Below, in pieces: positions 9,575-18,953 of a stretch of 64,000 nt of DNA. The DNA comes from Ornithinimicrobium flavum (GTDB taxonomy: Bacteria; Actinomycetota; Actinomycetes; Actinomycetales; Dermatophilaceae), in assembly GCF_004526345.1 (NCBI RefSeq), contig NZ_CP038213.1:1922001-1986000 (forward strand). Direction: 5' to 3'. How positions within the stretch are numbered: the first letter of the stretch is position 1; each line of letters begins with the position of its first letter. Both the position numbers and the translations under genes were made by a program. The notes beneath the pieces were generated by a model. It did no database searches, was not told the origin of the DNA, and saw only the letters and a list, made by a program, of their open reading frames with translations.

Positions 9575-10705
9575 CTAGCCGAGGAGCTCCCGTGCGTGGA
9601 CGCCCGCGACCGCCGCCGCCAGGAAGGCGGCCGGGTCCTCCGCCAGGCCTCGACCCATGGTCGACATCCGGACGGGCGCGTCGGCGAGGGCCTCCAGGAT
9701 CCCGTCCGTGGCGACCTCGACCAGCCGGAGGTGCGGGGCCCTCCGCACGAGGTCGGACGCCTGCTCCCGGACCAGGGCCAGGCAGTCCCCGAGCCGGGCG
9801 TCGTCGGGTGGGACGGGAGCCACGAGGTCGGCGGGGCGGGCCAGGACGCGGCCGAAGGCGGTGCGGCTGTGGTGGGACAGGCCGCGGTGCCGCGGGCGGG
9901 CGTCGGCCTGGGAGACCCGGAGCGCGGCGACCGGGCGCCCGCCCAGCACCGCCGCCGCGTTGAGCGCCTCCCCGGCGGCGACGCCGGAGAAGCCCCACCG
10001 GGTGCCCGTGCCGAGGTTGCCCGGGCCCTGGGCGACGACGGCCAGGTCAGCCCCCAGGACGTGCCGGGCCGCCAGCAGCGCGGTGTGCACGGTGACGGCC
10101 TCGAGGTCGCCGCCGTAGGCCTGGCCGCAGGTGATCGACGCCGACATCCACCTCGCCTCCCGGAGGGCGGCGACAGTCCGGGAGAAGGCCAGGGGCAGCG
10201 CGCCTCCGTCGGTCATCACGTAGGCGATCCGGGGGGCCGCGGCACCCCGTCGCGACGCGGCCAGCCGGGCCCCGGCGAGCACGGCCGGGAGGGCGCTGTG
10301 CAGGTCGGCGGCCACGACCGGCATACCGTCGAGGGAGTCCGCCTCCTCCAGCACGGCGTGGTGCGCACCCTCCGGGTCGTCGACCCCGAGGACCATCGTC
10401 TGCAGCGGGGTGTAGCGCGCCTTGACGAGGTGCCCGGGTCGCTCGGGGTCGGTGGCCCAGCCCGCGGGCCACGCGCCGGGCCGGTCGGGGATCGCCGCCA
10501 CCAGGGCGTAGCCGCCCGTGCCCAGGCCCCGGTCCAGCGCCGTCGTGTTCAGCAGCACCCGGTCGCCCGCCTCGGGCACCCCGACCACCTCGGTGTAGGA
10601 GAGGGCGCGCACGAGGCCGCTGCCGGCGACCTCAACGTCAACCTCGACGACCCCGGACCACCCCTCCCGGACCTCGCGCACCACGCCCTCACGCCACCGG
10701 ATCAC
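9575..10705 (-). CDS. DUF3866 family protein
   Basis: 376 residues. A conserved actinobacterial protein of unknown function that usually neighbours pafBC. The N-terminal ~80 residues look like a small beta domain (VVREVREGWSGVVEVDVEV, GDRVLLNTTALDRGLGTGGYALV). The remainder is alternating alpha/beta with Gly-rich loops (YVMTDGGALPLAFSRTVAAL, GQAYGGDLEAVTVHTALLAARH, VAQGPGNLGTGTRWGFSG). A TAGCCT hexamer 6 nt before the GTG start fixes the start as probably leaderless. It is divergent from pafB with 64 bp between them. No catalytic motif was recognised. Confidence 0.85.
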   Translation of the reverse strand: MIRWREGVVREVREGWSGVVEVDVEVAGSGLVRALSYTEVVGVPEAGDRVLLNTTALDRGLGTGGYALVAAIPDRPGAWPAGWATDPERPGHLVKARYTPLQTMVLGVDDPEGAHHAVLEEADSLDGMPVVAADLHSALPAVLAGARLAASRRGAAAPRIAYVMTDGGALPLAFSRTVAALREARWMSASITCGQAYGGDLEAVTVHTALLAARHVLGADLAVVAQGPGNLGTGTRWGFSGVAAGEALNAAAVLGGRPVAALRVSQADARPRHRGLSHHSRTAFGRVLARPADLVAPVPPDDARLGDCLALVREQASDLVRRAPHLRLVEVATDGILEALADAPVRMSTMGRGLAEDPAAFLAAAVAGVHARELLG

Positions 10706-10769
10706 CCGGCAAGGCTAGCGGTGCGGGTCGTCCCGCCACGGCTCCCGGCAGCGGGTAGCCTCGGGGACC

Positions 10770-11786
10770 ATGGCCCGCCCGTCACCGGCCGCCGCGAAGA
10801 CCGAGCGGCTGCTCAACCTCGTCATCGCGCTGCTGCACACGCGCCAGCCGCTGTCCAAGGCGAGGCTGCGCCAGGCGGTGCCGGACTACGCGCAGGGCGG
10901 CGACGAGGCCTTCGAGCGGATGTTCGAGCGGGACAAGGACGAGCTCCGAGCCCTCGGGGTGCCCTTGCGCACCGAGCCCATCGACCCCTTCTTCGACGAC
11001 GAGCCGGGTTACCGCATCGACCAGCGCGAGTACGCCCTCCCGCAGATCGACTTCGCCCCCGACGAGCTGGCGGTGCTGGGGCTGGCCAGCCGTGCGTGGA
11101 GCCAGGCGAGCCTGGCCGGCCCGGCCGCGCAGGCGCTTCGCAAGCTGGAGGCGGCGGGTCTCGTGCGCGACGAGAGCTCGGTCGCGGGCATCGAGCCGCT
11201 GCTGCACACCCGCGAGCCGGCCTTCGAGCCGGTGCGCGACGCCGTCCTGTCCCGGACCCCGCTGACCTTCGACTACCGCGGGGGCTCCGGCGACCTGGGG
11301 GAGCGGCACGTCCAGCCCTGGGGCCTGACCAGCTGGCACGGCCGGTGGTACCTCACCGCCCACGACCTCGACCGGGACGCCCCGCGGGTCTTCCGCCTCG
11401 ACCGGATCGGGGATCCCCGGCGGGCCGGCCGGGCGGGCGGGTATGACGTGCCCCCCTCCCACGACGCGGTCACCATGATCCGGTCCTCGGTGGGGGACGA
11501 CGCTGCGGCCCCCTCCACGACCGCACGGCTGCTCGTGCGGGAGGGTGTCGCGGCCTCGCTGCGCAAGCGGGGGGCGGAGGCCGCCGAGGAGGCGCCGGAG
11601 GGGTGGGACCTGGTCGAGGTCCCGACCGGGTCGCTGGTCGCGCTGGCCCAGGAGGTCGCGGCCTACGGGCCGGACGTGCGGGTGGTGGACCCGGCCGAGC
11701 TGGGCGAGCTGGTCGCCGAGCGGCTGCGGGCGGTCCTGCTCGCCCACGGGGGCGACCCGGCCCGGGGGGAGGGCGGCCGATGGTGA
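10770..11786 (+). CDS. pafB: PafB, WYL-domain transcriptional regulator
   Basis: 338 residues. It has an N-terminal winged helix-turn-helix (about 10-75: TERLLNLVIALLHTRQPLSKARLRQAV), then a WYL domain (about 150-230: RTPLTFDYRGG, HVQPWGLTSWHGRWYLTAHDLDR) and a C-terminal extension domain. PafB and PafC act as a heterodimer that activates a LexA-independent DNA-damage response in mycobacteria; they are not part of the pupylation chemistry despite the name. TAGCCT at 10756-10761 suggests a leaderless start. The stop overlaps the pafC start by 7 bases, so translation is probably coupled. Confidence 0.95.
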   Translation: MARPSPAAAKTERLLNLVIALLHTRQPLSKARLRQAVPDYAQGGDEAFERMFERDKDELRALGVPLRTEPIDPFFDDEPGYRIDQREYALPQIDFAPDELAVLGLASRAWSQASLAGPAAQALRKLEAAGLVRDESSVAGIEPLLHTREPAFEPVRDAVLSRTPLTFDYRGGSGDLGERHVQPWGLTSWHGRWYLTAHDLDRDAPRVFRLDRIGDPRRAGRAGGYDVPPSHDAVTMIRSSVGDDAAAPSTTARLLVREGVAASLRKRGAEAAEEAPEGWDLVEVPTGSLVALAQEVAAYGPDVRVVDPAELGELVAERLRAVLLAHGGDPARGEGGRW

Positions 11787-12739
11787 CCTTCGAGAGCGCC
11801 ACCTCGCGCCTGTCGCGACTGCTGACGATGGTGCCGTGGCTGCTCAACCGGCAGGGGATCGACCTCGCGCGCGCGGCCGTCGAGCTCGGCGTGAGCGAGG
11901 AGCAGGTCGTCGACGACCTCCAGCTGCTCTTCGTGTGCGGTCTGCCGGGGCACTACCCCGACGACCTCATCGAGGCCTCGTGGGAGGACGGCCGCGTCTT
12001 CGTCGGCAACGTCACGCAGGACACGATCGCCCGCCCGCTGCGGCTCGGCCGGGACGAGGCGCTGGCGCTCATCGTCGCCCTCCGGGCCCTGGCGGCCACG
12101 CCCGGTCTGGCGGAGCGGGACGCGATCGACCGGGCGCTGGCCAAGCTCGAGGCGGCCGCCGGGGACGCCGCAGCCTCCGCGGACCAGGTGCGGGTCGACC
12201 TGGAGCAGCCCCTGGACCCCGAGCTCGCCGGCCGCATCCGCACGGCGCTGACGCAGGGGCGCCGGCTGCACCTCACCTACACCTCCGCCAGCCGCGACCA
12301 GACGACCGAGCGCGACGTGGACCCCCTGCGGGCGCTGTCGGTCGACGGTCGCTGGTACCTCGAGGCGTGGTGCCACCGGGCCCAGGGCCTGCGGACCTTC
12401 CGACTCGACAGGGTCGAGGACGCCCGGGTCCTCGACGAGCCCGCCACCCCGCCGTCCGACCTGCCGGACACCGACGTGCGGCCGGGCGTCTTCCGCGGCG
12501 CCCCCGACGACCTCGTCGTCACCCTCGAGCTGGCTCCCGCGGCGGCATGGGTCGCCGAGTCGGTCCCCTCCGAGACGGTCGAGGAGCACGAGGACGGCAG
12601 CCGCACCATGGTGCTCCGCGTGGCCGACCCGTCCTGGCTGCAGCGGCTGGTCTGGCGCGAGGCCGGAGCGGTGCGCGTCGTGGACCCCCCGGAGCTGGTG
12701 CGGGCGGTCCGGGAGGGTGCGGCCCGGGCGCTAGACTGA
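11780..12739 (+). CDS. pafC: PafC, WYL-domain transcriptional regulator
   Basis: 319 residues, partner of PafB. It has the same layout: N-terminal HTH (SRLSRLLTMVPWLLNRQGIDLARAAVEL), central WYL domain (RRLHLTYTSASRDQTTERDVDPLRALSVDGRWYLE cut at the usual places; the WYL-equivalent is W-Y-L in GRWYLEAWC) and a C-terminal ligand/regulatory domain. The ATG overlapping the end of pafB was chosen; a GTG one codon later is possible. The gene ends within 60 bp of tatA, the usual actinobacterial order. Confidence 0.94.
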   Translation: MVTFESATSRLSRLLTMVPWLLNRQGIDLARAAVELGVSEEQVVDDLQLLFVCGLPGHYPDDLIEASWEDGRVFVGNVTQDTIARPLRLGRDEALALIVALRALAATPGLAERDAIDRALAKLEAAAGDAAASADQVRVDLEQPLDPELAGRIRTALTQGRRLHLTYTSASRDQTTERDVDPLRALSVDGRWYLEAWCHRAQGLRTFRLDRVEDARVLDEPATPPSDLPDTDVRPGVFRGAPDDLVVTLELAPAAAWVAESVPSETVEEHEDGSRTMVLRVADPSWLQRLVWREAGAVRVVDPPELVRAVREGAARALD

Positions 12740-12796
12740 CCAGGTCCCCGTCCACGCGACGGGCGGGGGGTACCGAACCGAGAGCGAGCCGCACCC

Positions 12797-13051
12797 ATGC
12801 GCATCCAGATCTGGCACGTCGTCGTCCTGATCGTCGCCTTCGTCCTGCTCTTCGGCTGGAAGAACCTCCCCAACATCGCCCGCTCGATGGGGGAGTCCAT
12901 GCGGGTCTTCAAGTCCGAGGTCGACCAGATGAAGGACGAGGGGCAGGCGCGCAACGCGGAGAAGACCAGGCCGGCGATCGAGGACGAGGACACCGCCATG
13001 CGGGAGTACCGCGAGGCGAACGAGCGCCGTCCCGACGAGCCCCGCGCCTGA
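12797..13051 (+). CDS. tatA: Twin-arginine translocase subunit TatA
   Basis: 84 residues. One N-terminal membrane helix (about 6-22, IWHVVVLIVAFVLLFG), the hinge GWKNLP, an amphipathic helix (NIARSMGESMRVFKSEVD), then a charged disordered tail. TatA multimerises to form the passage for folded proteins carrying RR signal peptides. A TAGACT hexamer at 12732-12737 probably drives the tatA-tatC pair; the leader is about 50 nt. tatC follows after 34 bp; no tatB is nearby. Confidence 0.95.
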   Translation: MRIQIWHVVVLIVAFVLLFGWKNLPNIARSMGESMRVFKSEVDQMKDEGQARNAEKTRPAIEDEDTAMREYREANERRPDEPRA

Positions 13052-13085
13052 GACGGGCCCTCCGAGCCCGGCACCGCACCGTTCC

Positions 13086-13928
13086 GTGGCGCGCACCCGC
13101 ACCCGTTCCCGCACCCGCCGGGTCAGGGACCCGGAAGGACGCATGTCCCTGGCCGAGCACCTCCGGGAGCTCCGCAACCGGCTGACCGTCTCCGTGCTGG
13201 CGGTCCTCGCGCTGGCCGTCGTCGGCTGGTACTTCTACGACCAGATCTTCGCCTGGGTCAACGCCCCCATCGTCGCCGTCGCGCAGGCCCGCGGCGAGGA
13301 CGAGGTGATGCTGCGCTTCCAGAACATCACCGAACCCTTCGCCATGCAGCTCCGGGTGGCGGTCTTCAGCGGGATCATCCTGGCCAGCCCGGTGTGGCTG
13401 TGGCAGGCGTGGGCCTTCCTCCTGCCCGGCCTGACGCCGAAGGAGCGCAAGGTCTCGCTGGCCTACTTCTTCGTCGCGATCCCGCTCTTCTTCGCCGGTG
13501 CCGGCCTGGCCGCCTACACCTTCCCGCGCCTGGTGGCGATCCTGCTCGGCTTCACCCCGGAGGGGGCGGCCAACCTGCCGGGCGCCCAGGACTTCCTGTC
13601 CCTGTGGCTCTACTTCATGCTCGCCTTCGGGCTGGCCTTCCTCCTGCCCGTGGTGCTGGTGGGGCTGAACCAGATCGGCATCCTGCCCGCGCGGGCGATG
13701 CTGCGCAGCTGGCGGATCACCCTGTTCCTCATCCTCGTCTTCTCCGCCTTCATGACCCCCGACCCGAGCGCCTGGACCATGCTGGCCATGGCCGCCCCTG
13801 TCTTCTTCCTCTTCTGGTGCGCGGTGGGCTTCTCCTTCCTCCTCGAGCGGCGGCGGCGCCGCCGCGGGGACGACCCGCGCGACCGCTACGCGGGTCTGTC
13901 GCCGGGCGAGGCCACCCCCCTGCCATGA
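13086..13928 (+). CDS. tatC: Sec-independent protein translocase TatC
   Basis: 280 residues, six membrane helices. TatC is the receptor for twin-arginine signal peptides. Conserved features: the cytoplasmic N-terminal MSLAEHLRELRNRL, the F-x-P-type loop around LRFQNITEPFAMQLRVAVFSG, SPVWLWQAWAFLLPGLTPKERK, and helix-5 GLAFLLPVVL. A basic Arg-rich segment precedes the domain and another follows the last helix. Start is a GTG 34 bp after tatA. The stop overlaps the next ATG (ATGA), so the downstream lipid-kinase-like gene is probably translationally coupled. Confidence 0.96.
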   Translation: MARTRTRSRTRRVRDPEGRMSLAEHLRELRNRLTVSVLAVLALAVVGWYFYDQIFAWVNAPIVAVAQARGEDEVMLRFQNITEPFAMQLRVAVFSGIILASPVWLWQAWAFLLPGLTPKERKVSLAYFFVAIPLFFAGAGLAAYTFPRLVAILLGFTPEGAANLPGAQDFLSLWLYFMLAFGLAFLLPVVLVGLNQIGILPARAMLRSWRITLFLILVFSAFMTPDPSAWTMLAMAAPVFFLFWCAVGFSFLLERRRRRRGDDPRDRYAGLSPGEATPLP

Positions 13929-14830
13929 GGTATGCCGTCGCGCGGGGCCGGCGGACGCGCCGCCACCGCGGGGGCACGGCCGCGCTGGGGGCCGCGGCGG
14001 CCGCCCGGCTGCGCAGCGCCGGGCACGAGGTCACCGAGGTGGTGACCGACTCCCTGGAGCACGCCCGGGCGCGGTGCGGCGCGCTGGTCGCCGACGGCCT
14101 GGACGTGCTGGCGGTGGCCGGTGGCGACGGGGCCGTCAGCCTGGGGGCCGACCTGTGCGCCGTGACGTCCACGGCCCTGGCGATCCTGCCCTCGGGCACC
14201 GGCAACGACAGCGCCCGGTCGCTGGGGCTGGTCGGCGGGCAGCAGGGCACGGGCCCGCTGCAGGCGCTCATGGACGACCGCCGGCGGCGGATCGACACCC
14301 TGCACGTCCCCGAATTGGACCGGCACGTCCTGGGGTCGGTGCCGGCGGCGCTCGACGCCCGGATCTCGGCCCGCGCCAACGCCTGGCCCCGCCACCTGGG
14401 GCCGTTGACCTACACGCTCTCGGCCCTGGTGGAGATCGCACTGCTGCGGCGGCAGCCCCCGCTGCGCTACACCCTGACGGTCGACGACCGGCGCAGCGAG
14501 CTGGAGGCGCTGGTGGTCGTCCCGGCCAACCTGCCCTACTTCGGCGGCGGCCTGCCGATCGCCCCGGACGCCGACCCCGCCGACGGCCTGCTCGACCTGG
14601 TCGTCATCACCCCGGTGGCGCCGCTGGAGGCGCTGCGGCTGCTGCGGGCCGTCCGCGCCGGTCGGCACGCCGACCACCCGGCCGTGACGATCACCCGGGC
14701 CCGGCGGGTGCACCTCGAGGGACCGTCCGACATCGTCGCGCAGGCCGACGGGGACGAGCTGGGCCCGCTCCCGCTGACGGTGCAGGTCAGCCCCTCGTCC
14801 CTCCAGGTGGTGGCGCCCCCGCTGACGTAG
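13925..14830 (+). CDS. Diacylglycerol/lipid kinase family protein
   Basis: 301 residues. The DAGK catalytic fold binds ATP through GGDGAVSLGA and PSGTGNDSARSLGL. C-terminal blocks (VVVPANLPYFGGGLPIAPDADPADGLLDL and ADGDELGPLPLTVQ) also fit DgkB/YegS-like kinases that phosphorylate diacylglycerol or related lipids. The extreme N-terminus (VARGRRTRRHRGG) lacks the usual N-P-x-S-G-x-G motif, so either the family member is divergent or a small indel lies near 13935-13980. The start overlaps the tatC stop by 4 bases. Confidence 0.85.
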   Translation: MRYAVARGRRTRRHRGGTAALGAAAAARLRSAGHEVTEVVTDSLEHARARCGALVADGLDVLAVAGGDGAVSLGADLCAVTSTALAILPSGTGNDSARSLGLVGGQQGTGPLQALMDDRRRRIDTLHVPELDRHVLGSVPAALDARISARANAWPRHLGPLTYTLSALVEIALLRRQPPLRYTLTVDDRRSELEALVVVPANLPYFGGGLPIAPDADPADGLLDLVVITPVAPLEALRLLRAVRAGRHADHPAVTITRARRVHLEGPSDIVAQADGDELGPLPLTVQVSPSSLQVVAPPLT

Positions 14831-14839
14831 CCTGGGATC

Positions 14840-17709
14840 ATGTCCAGCCCCGCCGAGCGTTACGCCCGTTCCCGCGAGCGAGGGGCCTGGCAGTCCTCGC
14901 CGGCCGGCCGCTTCGCGAGCTCGCTGGACTTCGAGCTGGATCCCTTCCAGCGCGAGGGGATCGTGGCGGTCCAGGAGGGGCACGGGGTCCTCGTGGCCGC
15001 GCCGACCGGGGCCGGCAAGACGGTCGTGGGGGAGTTCGCCGTGGCCCTGGGGCTGGAGACCGGGCGCAAGACCTTCTACACGACCCCCATCAAGGCGCTG
15101 TCCAACCAGAAATACCACGACCTCGTGGCCCGCCACGGCGTCGGCAACGTCGGCCTGCTGACCGGTGACGCGTCGGTCAACGGCGAGGCGCCGGTGGTCG
15201 TCATGACCACCGAGGTGCTGCGCAACATGATGTATGCCGCCTCGCCCACCCTCACCGGGCTCGGCTACGTGGTCATGGACGAGGTGCACTACCTCGCCGA
15301 CCGCTGGCGCGGTGCGGTCTGGGAGGAGGTCATCATCCACCTCCCCGCCTCGGTGCAGGTCGTCTCGCTGTCGGCGACGGTGAGCAACGCCGAGGAGTTC
15401 GGCGACTGGCTGCGCACCGTGCGCGGTGACGACACGCGGGTCATCGTCTCCGAGCACCGGCCGGTGCCCCTGTGGCAGCACATGATGGTCGGCAAGCAGC
15501 TCCTCGACCTGTTCGTCACCGACGGCAGCGGGGGAGGGACGGCGGCCCAGGGCGGCACGACGCGGGTCAACCCCCAGCTGCTGGAGCGGATCTCCGGCGC
15601 CGAGCGGGCCGCCCAGTCCCAGGGGTGGCGGCGCGAGGACGCCGGCGGTCCGCGGGGCCGTCGGGGGGCACCCCGCGGGCGCTCCCGGGGCACGGACTCC
15701 CGCGAACGCGGAGGTCGCGGCGGCACGGCATACCGGGACGACTCCCGGGCGGCGACCGGTTCCCTGCCCGGCGGTGCGCCGACCCGGGCGGAGGTCATCG
15801 ACCAGCTCGACCGGCACGGCCTCCTGCCGGCGATCACGTTCATCTTCAGCCGGGCGGGGTGCGACGCCGCGGTGCAGCAGCTCCTCGGGCGCGGGGTGCG
15901 GCTGATCCCCGAGGAGGAGGGGCAGGCCGTCCGCGACCTCGTCACCCGCCGGGTGGCCGAGGTCGACCCCGCTGACCTGGGGGTCCTCGGCTATCACGAC
16001 TTCGCCGAGGGGCTGGCCCGCGGGTATGCCGCCCACCACGCCGGGATGCTGCCGCTCTTCCGGGAGATCGTCGAGGAGCTCTTCACCGCCGGGCGCGTCA
16101 AGGCGGTCTTTGCCACCGAGACCCTCGCCCTGGGGATCAACATGCCGGCCCGCTCGGTGGTGCTGGAGAAGCTCGTCAAGTTCAACGGCGAGACCCACGC
16201 CCCGGTGACGCCCGCGGAGTACACCCAGCTCACCGGCCGCGCCGGGCGGCGCGGCATCGACGTGGAGGGCCATGCGGTCGTGCTGTGGCGCCGCGGGGTG
16301 GACCCGATGGACGTCGCCGGGCTGGCCTCCACCCGGACCTACCCGCTGCGCTCCTCCTTCCGGCCCAGCTCCAACATGGCCGTCAACCTGGTCTCGCAGT
16401 ACGGCCGGGAGCGGGCCCACGAGCTGCTCCAGAGCTCGTTCGCGCAGTTCCAGGCCGACCGCTCGGTGGTCGGCCTGACCACCCAGGTCAGGGAGAACCT
16501 CGTCGCGCTCGACGGCTACGCCGAGGCGATGACCTGCGAGCGCGGCGACTTCCGGGAGTACGGCCGGCTGCGGCACGAGCTCTCCGAGCTGGAGAAGATG
16601 CAGGCCCGGCGTCTGCAGGCGCAGCGCCGGGCCGACATCGCCAGCGCGTTGGAGGAGCTCGAGCCCGGCCAGGTGATCCAGCTCGACGGGGGACGCAAGG
16701 GCTCCATGGCCGTCGTGCTGCGCGGGGCCCGCCGGACGGCGTCCCCGGAGCCGTCGGTCATCACCTCCAACGGGAGCCTGCAGCGGCTGACCGTCGCCGG
16801 CTTCCGCGACGTGCCCGAGGTGATCGGCACCCTGCGCGTCCCCGCGCACTTCAACCCGCGCAGTCCCAAGGCGCGCAAGGACCTCGCCTCCGCCCTGCGG
16901 GACACCGTCCGCGAGCCCCGGCCCGGCCGGGGCGGGCCGGGAGGAGGGGGGTGAAGGGCCGGGGGTGTCCCCGGGCAGCATCGAGGGTCAGGTGCAGGAC
17001 CTGCGGGCCCGGATGCGGGCCCACCCCTGCCACAGCTGCCCCGAGCGGGAGGACCACGCGCGGTGGGCGGCACGGTGGTGGTCGCTGCGCAAGGAGACCG
17101 ACGACCTGCAGCGGGGGTGGCGCACCGGACCAACACCGTGGCCACCACCTTCGAGCGGATCTGCGACCTGCTGAGCTCGATGGGCTACCTCACCGCCGAC
17201 GGCCGGCACGTCACGCCCGAGGGGAGCACCTGCGGCGCATCTACACCGAGCTCGACCTGGTGGTCGCCGAGGCCGTGCGCCGCGGCGCCTGGCGCCGGCT
17301 CACCCCCGCCGACCTGGCGGCCGTGGTCTCGGCGCTCGTGCACGAGGCCCGCTCCGACGAGGTGAGCGACCCGCCCGTGCCCAGCGTCGAGGTGGCCGAG
17401 GCGCTCGGCGAGATGGAGGCCATCTGGCGGGAGGTGCAGGCCCGCAAGAGCGAGCACGACCTCACCGGTGACCGCGAGCTCGACCCCGGGATCTCCTGGA
17501 TGGTCCACCGCTGGGCCTCCGGCCGCGGCCTCGAGGAGGTCCTGCGCGGCGGGGACCTGTCCGCCGGGGACTTCGTGCGCCGTGCGAAGCAGGTGGTCGA
17601 CCTGCTGGGCCAGATCGCGCACGCCAGCGCCGGCGAGCTGTCGCGGACGGCGCGGGCGGCCTCCGACGCCGTGCTGCGCGGGGTCGTGGCCGCCGACCGT
17701 CTCGACTGA
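14840..17709 (+). CDS. helY: HelY/Ski2-like DEAD/DEAH-box RNA helicase (C-terminal part frameshifted in this sequence)
   Basis: The first 704 residues are in one frame. They contain motif I (AAPTGAGKTVVGEFA), TTPIKALSNQKY, motif II with the box D-E-V-H (VVMDEVHYLADRWRG), motif III (LSATVSNAEEF), an Arg/Gly-rich insert at about 270-310, and motif VI (QLTGRAGRRGID). At a six-G run (16946-16951) the frame ends early. The rest continues as QVQDLRARMRAHPCHSCPEREDH in a second frame (about 16980-17110), TNTVATTFERICDLLSSMGYLT in a third (about 17125-17215), and LRRIYTELDLVVAEAVRRGAW to the stop in a fourth segment. Joined, this gives ~955 residues, the normal size, with the DSHCT domain at the end. 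Likely role: RNA unwinding/degradation. TAGCCT 6 nt before the ATG supports the start. Confidence 0.88.
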
Positions 17710-17732
17710 GGGCGCACGCCTAGACTCGCGGC

Positions 17733-18940
17733 ATGACCGACGTCGTGATCTGCTCACCCCTGCGGACCCCGGTGGGGGGCTACCTGGGCTCGTTGTCCTC
17801 GCTGTCCGCCGCCGAGCTCGGCACCCAGCTGCTCACCGAGCTCCTGCGCCGCACCGGCCTGCAGGACGGGCAGGTCGACGACGTCATCGTCGGCAACGCC
17901 AACCCCTCCGGGGAGATCCCGGCGCTCGGCCGGATCCTGGCGCTCAACACCGGCCTGGACCGCGCCCGGGGATGCAGCTGGACCGCCGCTGCGGCTCCGG
18001 CCTGCAGGCGGTGCTCACCGCGGCGACCCAGGTCCGGGCCGGCGCCGCGCGCCTGGTCGTGGCGGGCGGCGCGGAGTCGATGAGCCAGGTCGAGCACTAC
18101 GCCCTGCTGCGCCGGGGGGTCTCCGGCACCGGCGTGGAGCTGGCCGACCGGCTGGCGCGGGCCCGGACCACCGCCGGGGGCACCCACCACCCCATCCCCG
18201 GCGGGATGATCGAGACGGCGGAGAACCTCCGCCGCGACTACGGCATCACCCGCGAGGCCCAGGACGAGCTGGCGCTCCGGTCCCACCAGCGGGCCGCCGC
18301 GGCCCAGGCGGAGGGCCGCTTCGCCGAGGAGCTGGTCCCCGTCGAGGTGGCCACCCGCCGGGGGACGACGGTGGTCGACACCGACGAGCACGTGCGGCCC
18401 GACACCAGCCTGGAGGCCCTCGCGGGTCTCCGGCCGATCCTGGGCCGTCAGGACCCGGAGGCGACCGTGACCGCGGGCAACGCCAGCGGCCAGAACGACG
18501 CGGCCGCCCTGTGCGTCGTCACCACCCGCAGCCACGCGGAGAGCCTCGGCCTCACCCCGCTGCTGGCCCTGCGCTCCTGGGCCGTGGCCGGCGTCGCGCC
18601 CGAGACGATGGGCATCGGCCCGGTCCCCGCCAGCGCCGAGGCGCTGGCCCGGGCCGGTCTCTCCCTGGACGACATGGACCTCATCGAGCTCAACGAGGCC
18701 TTCGCGGCGCAGGCCCTGGCCGTCCTGGCCGAGTGGGGCATGGGCGACCCCTCCACCTGGGACCGGCTCAACGTCAACGGCTCGGGGATCTCCCTGGGGC
18801 ATCCCGTCGGGGCCACCGGTGCCCGCATCCTGGCCACCGTGGCGCACGAGCTGCACCGCCGACAGGGGCGGTACGCCCTGGAGACGATGTGCATCGGTGG
18901 CGGGCAGGGCCTCGCCGCCGTCCTGGAACGGGTCGCCTAG
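17733..18940 (+). CDS. Acetyl-CoA C-acetyltransferase (thiolase), one frameshift
   Basis: About 402 residues once joined. Thiolases condense or cleave acyl-CoA in beta-oxidation and acetoacetyl-CoA metabolism. The N-terminal 80 residues (VVICSPLRTPVGGYLGSL, VDDVIVGNANPSGE) are in one frame; from about 17970 the remainder is in another, with the break at the GGGG run 17968-17971. The nucleophilic Cys is in LDRRCGSGLQAV, the His block is NGSGISLGHPVGATGARI and the second Cys lies in ETMCIGGGQGLA, so all catalytic parts are encoded. TAGACT lies 6 nt before the ATG (leaderless). Confidence 0.9.
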
Positions 18941-18953
18941 GGGAGCACGGTCG

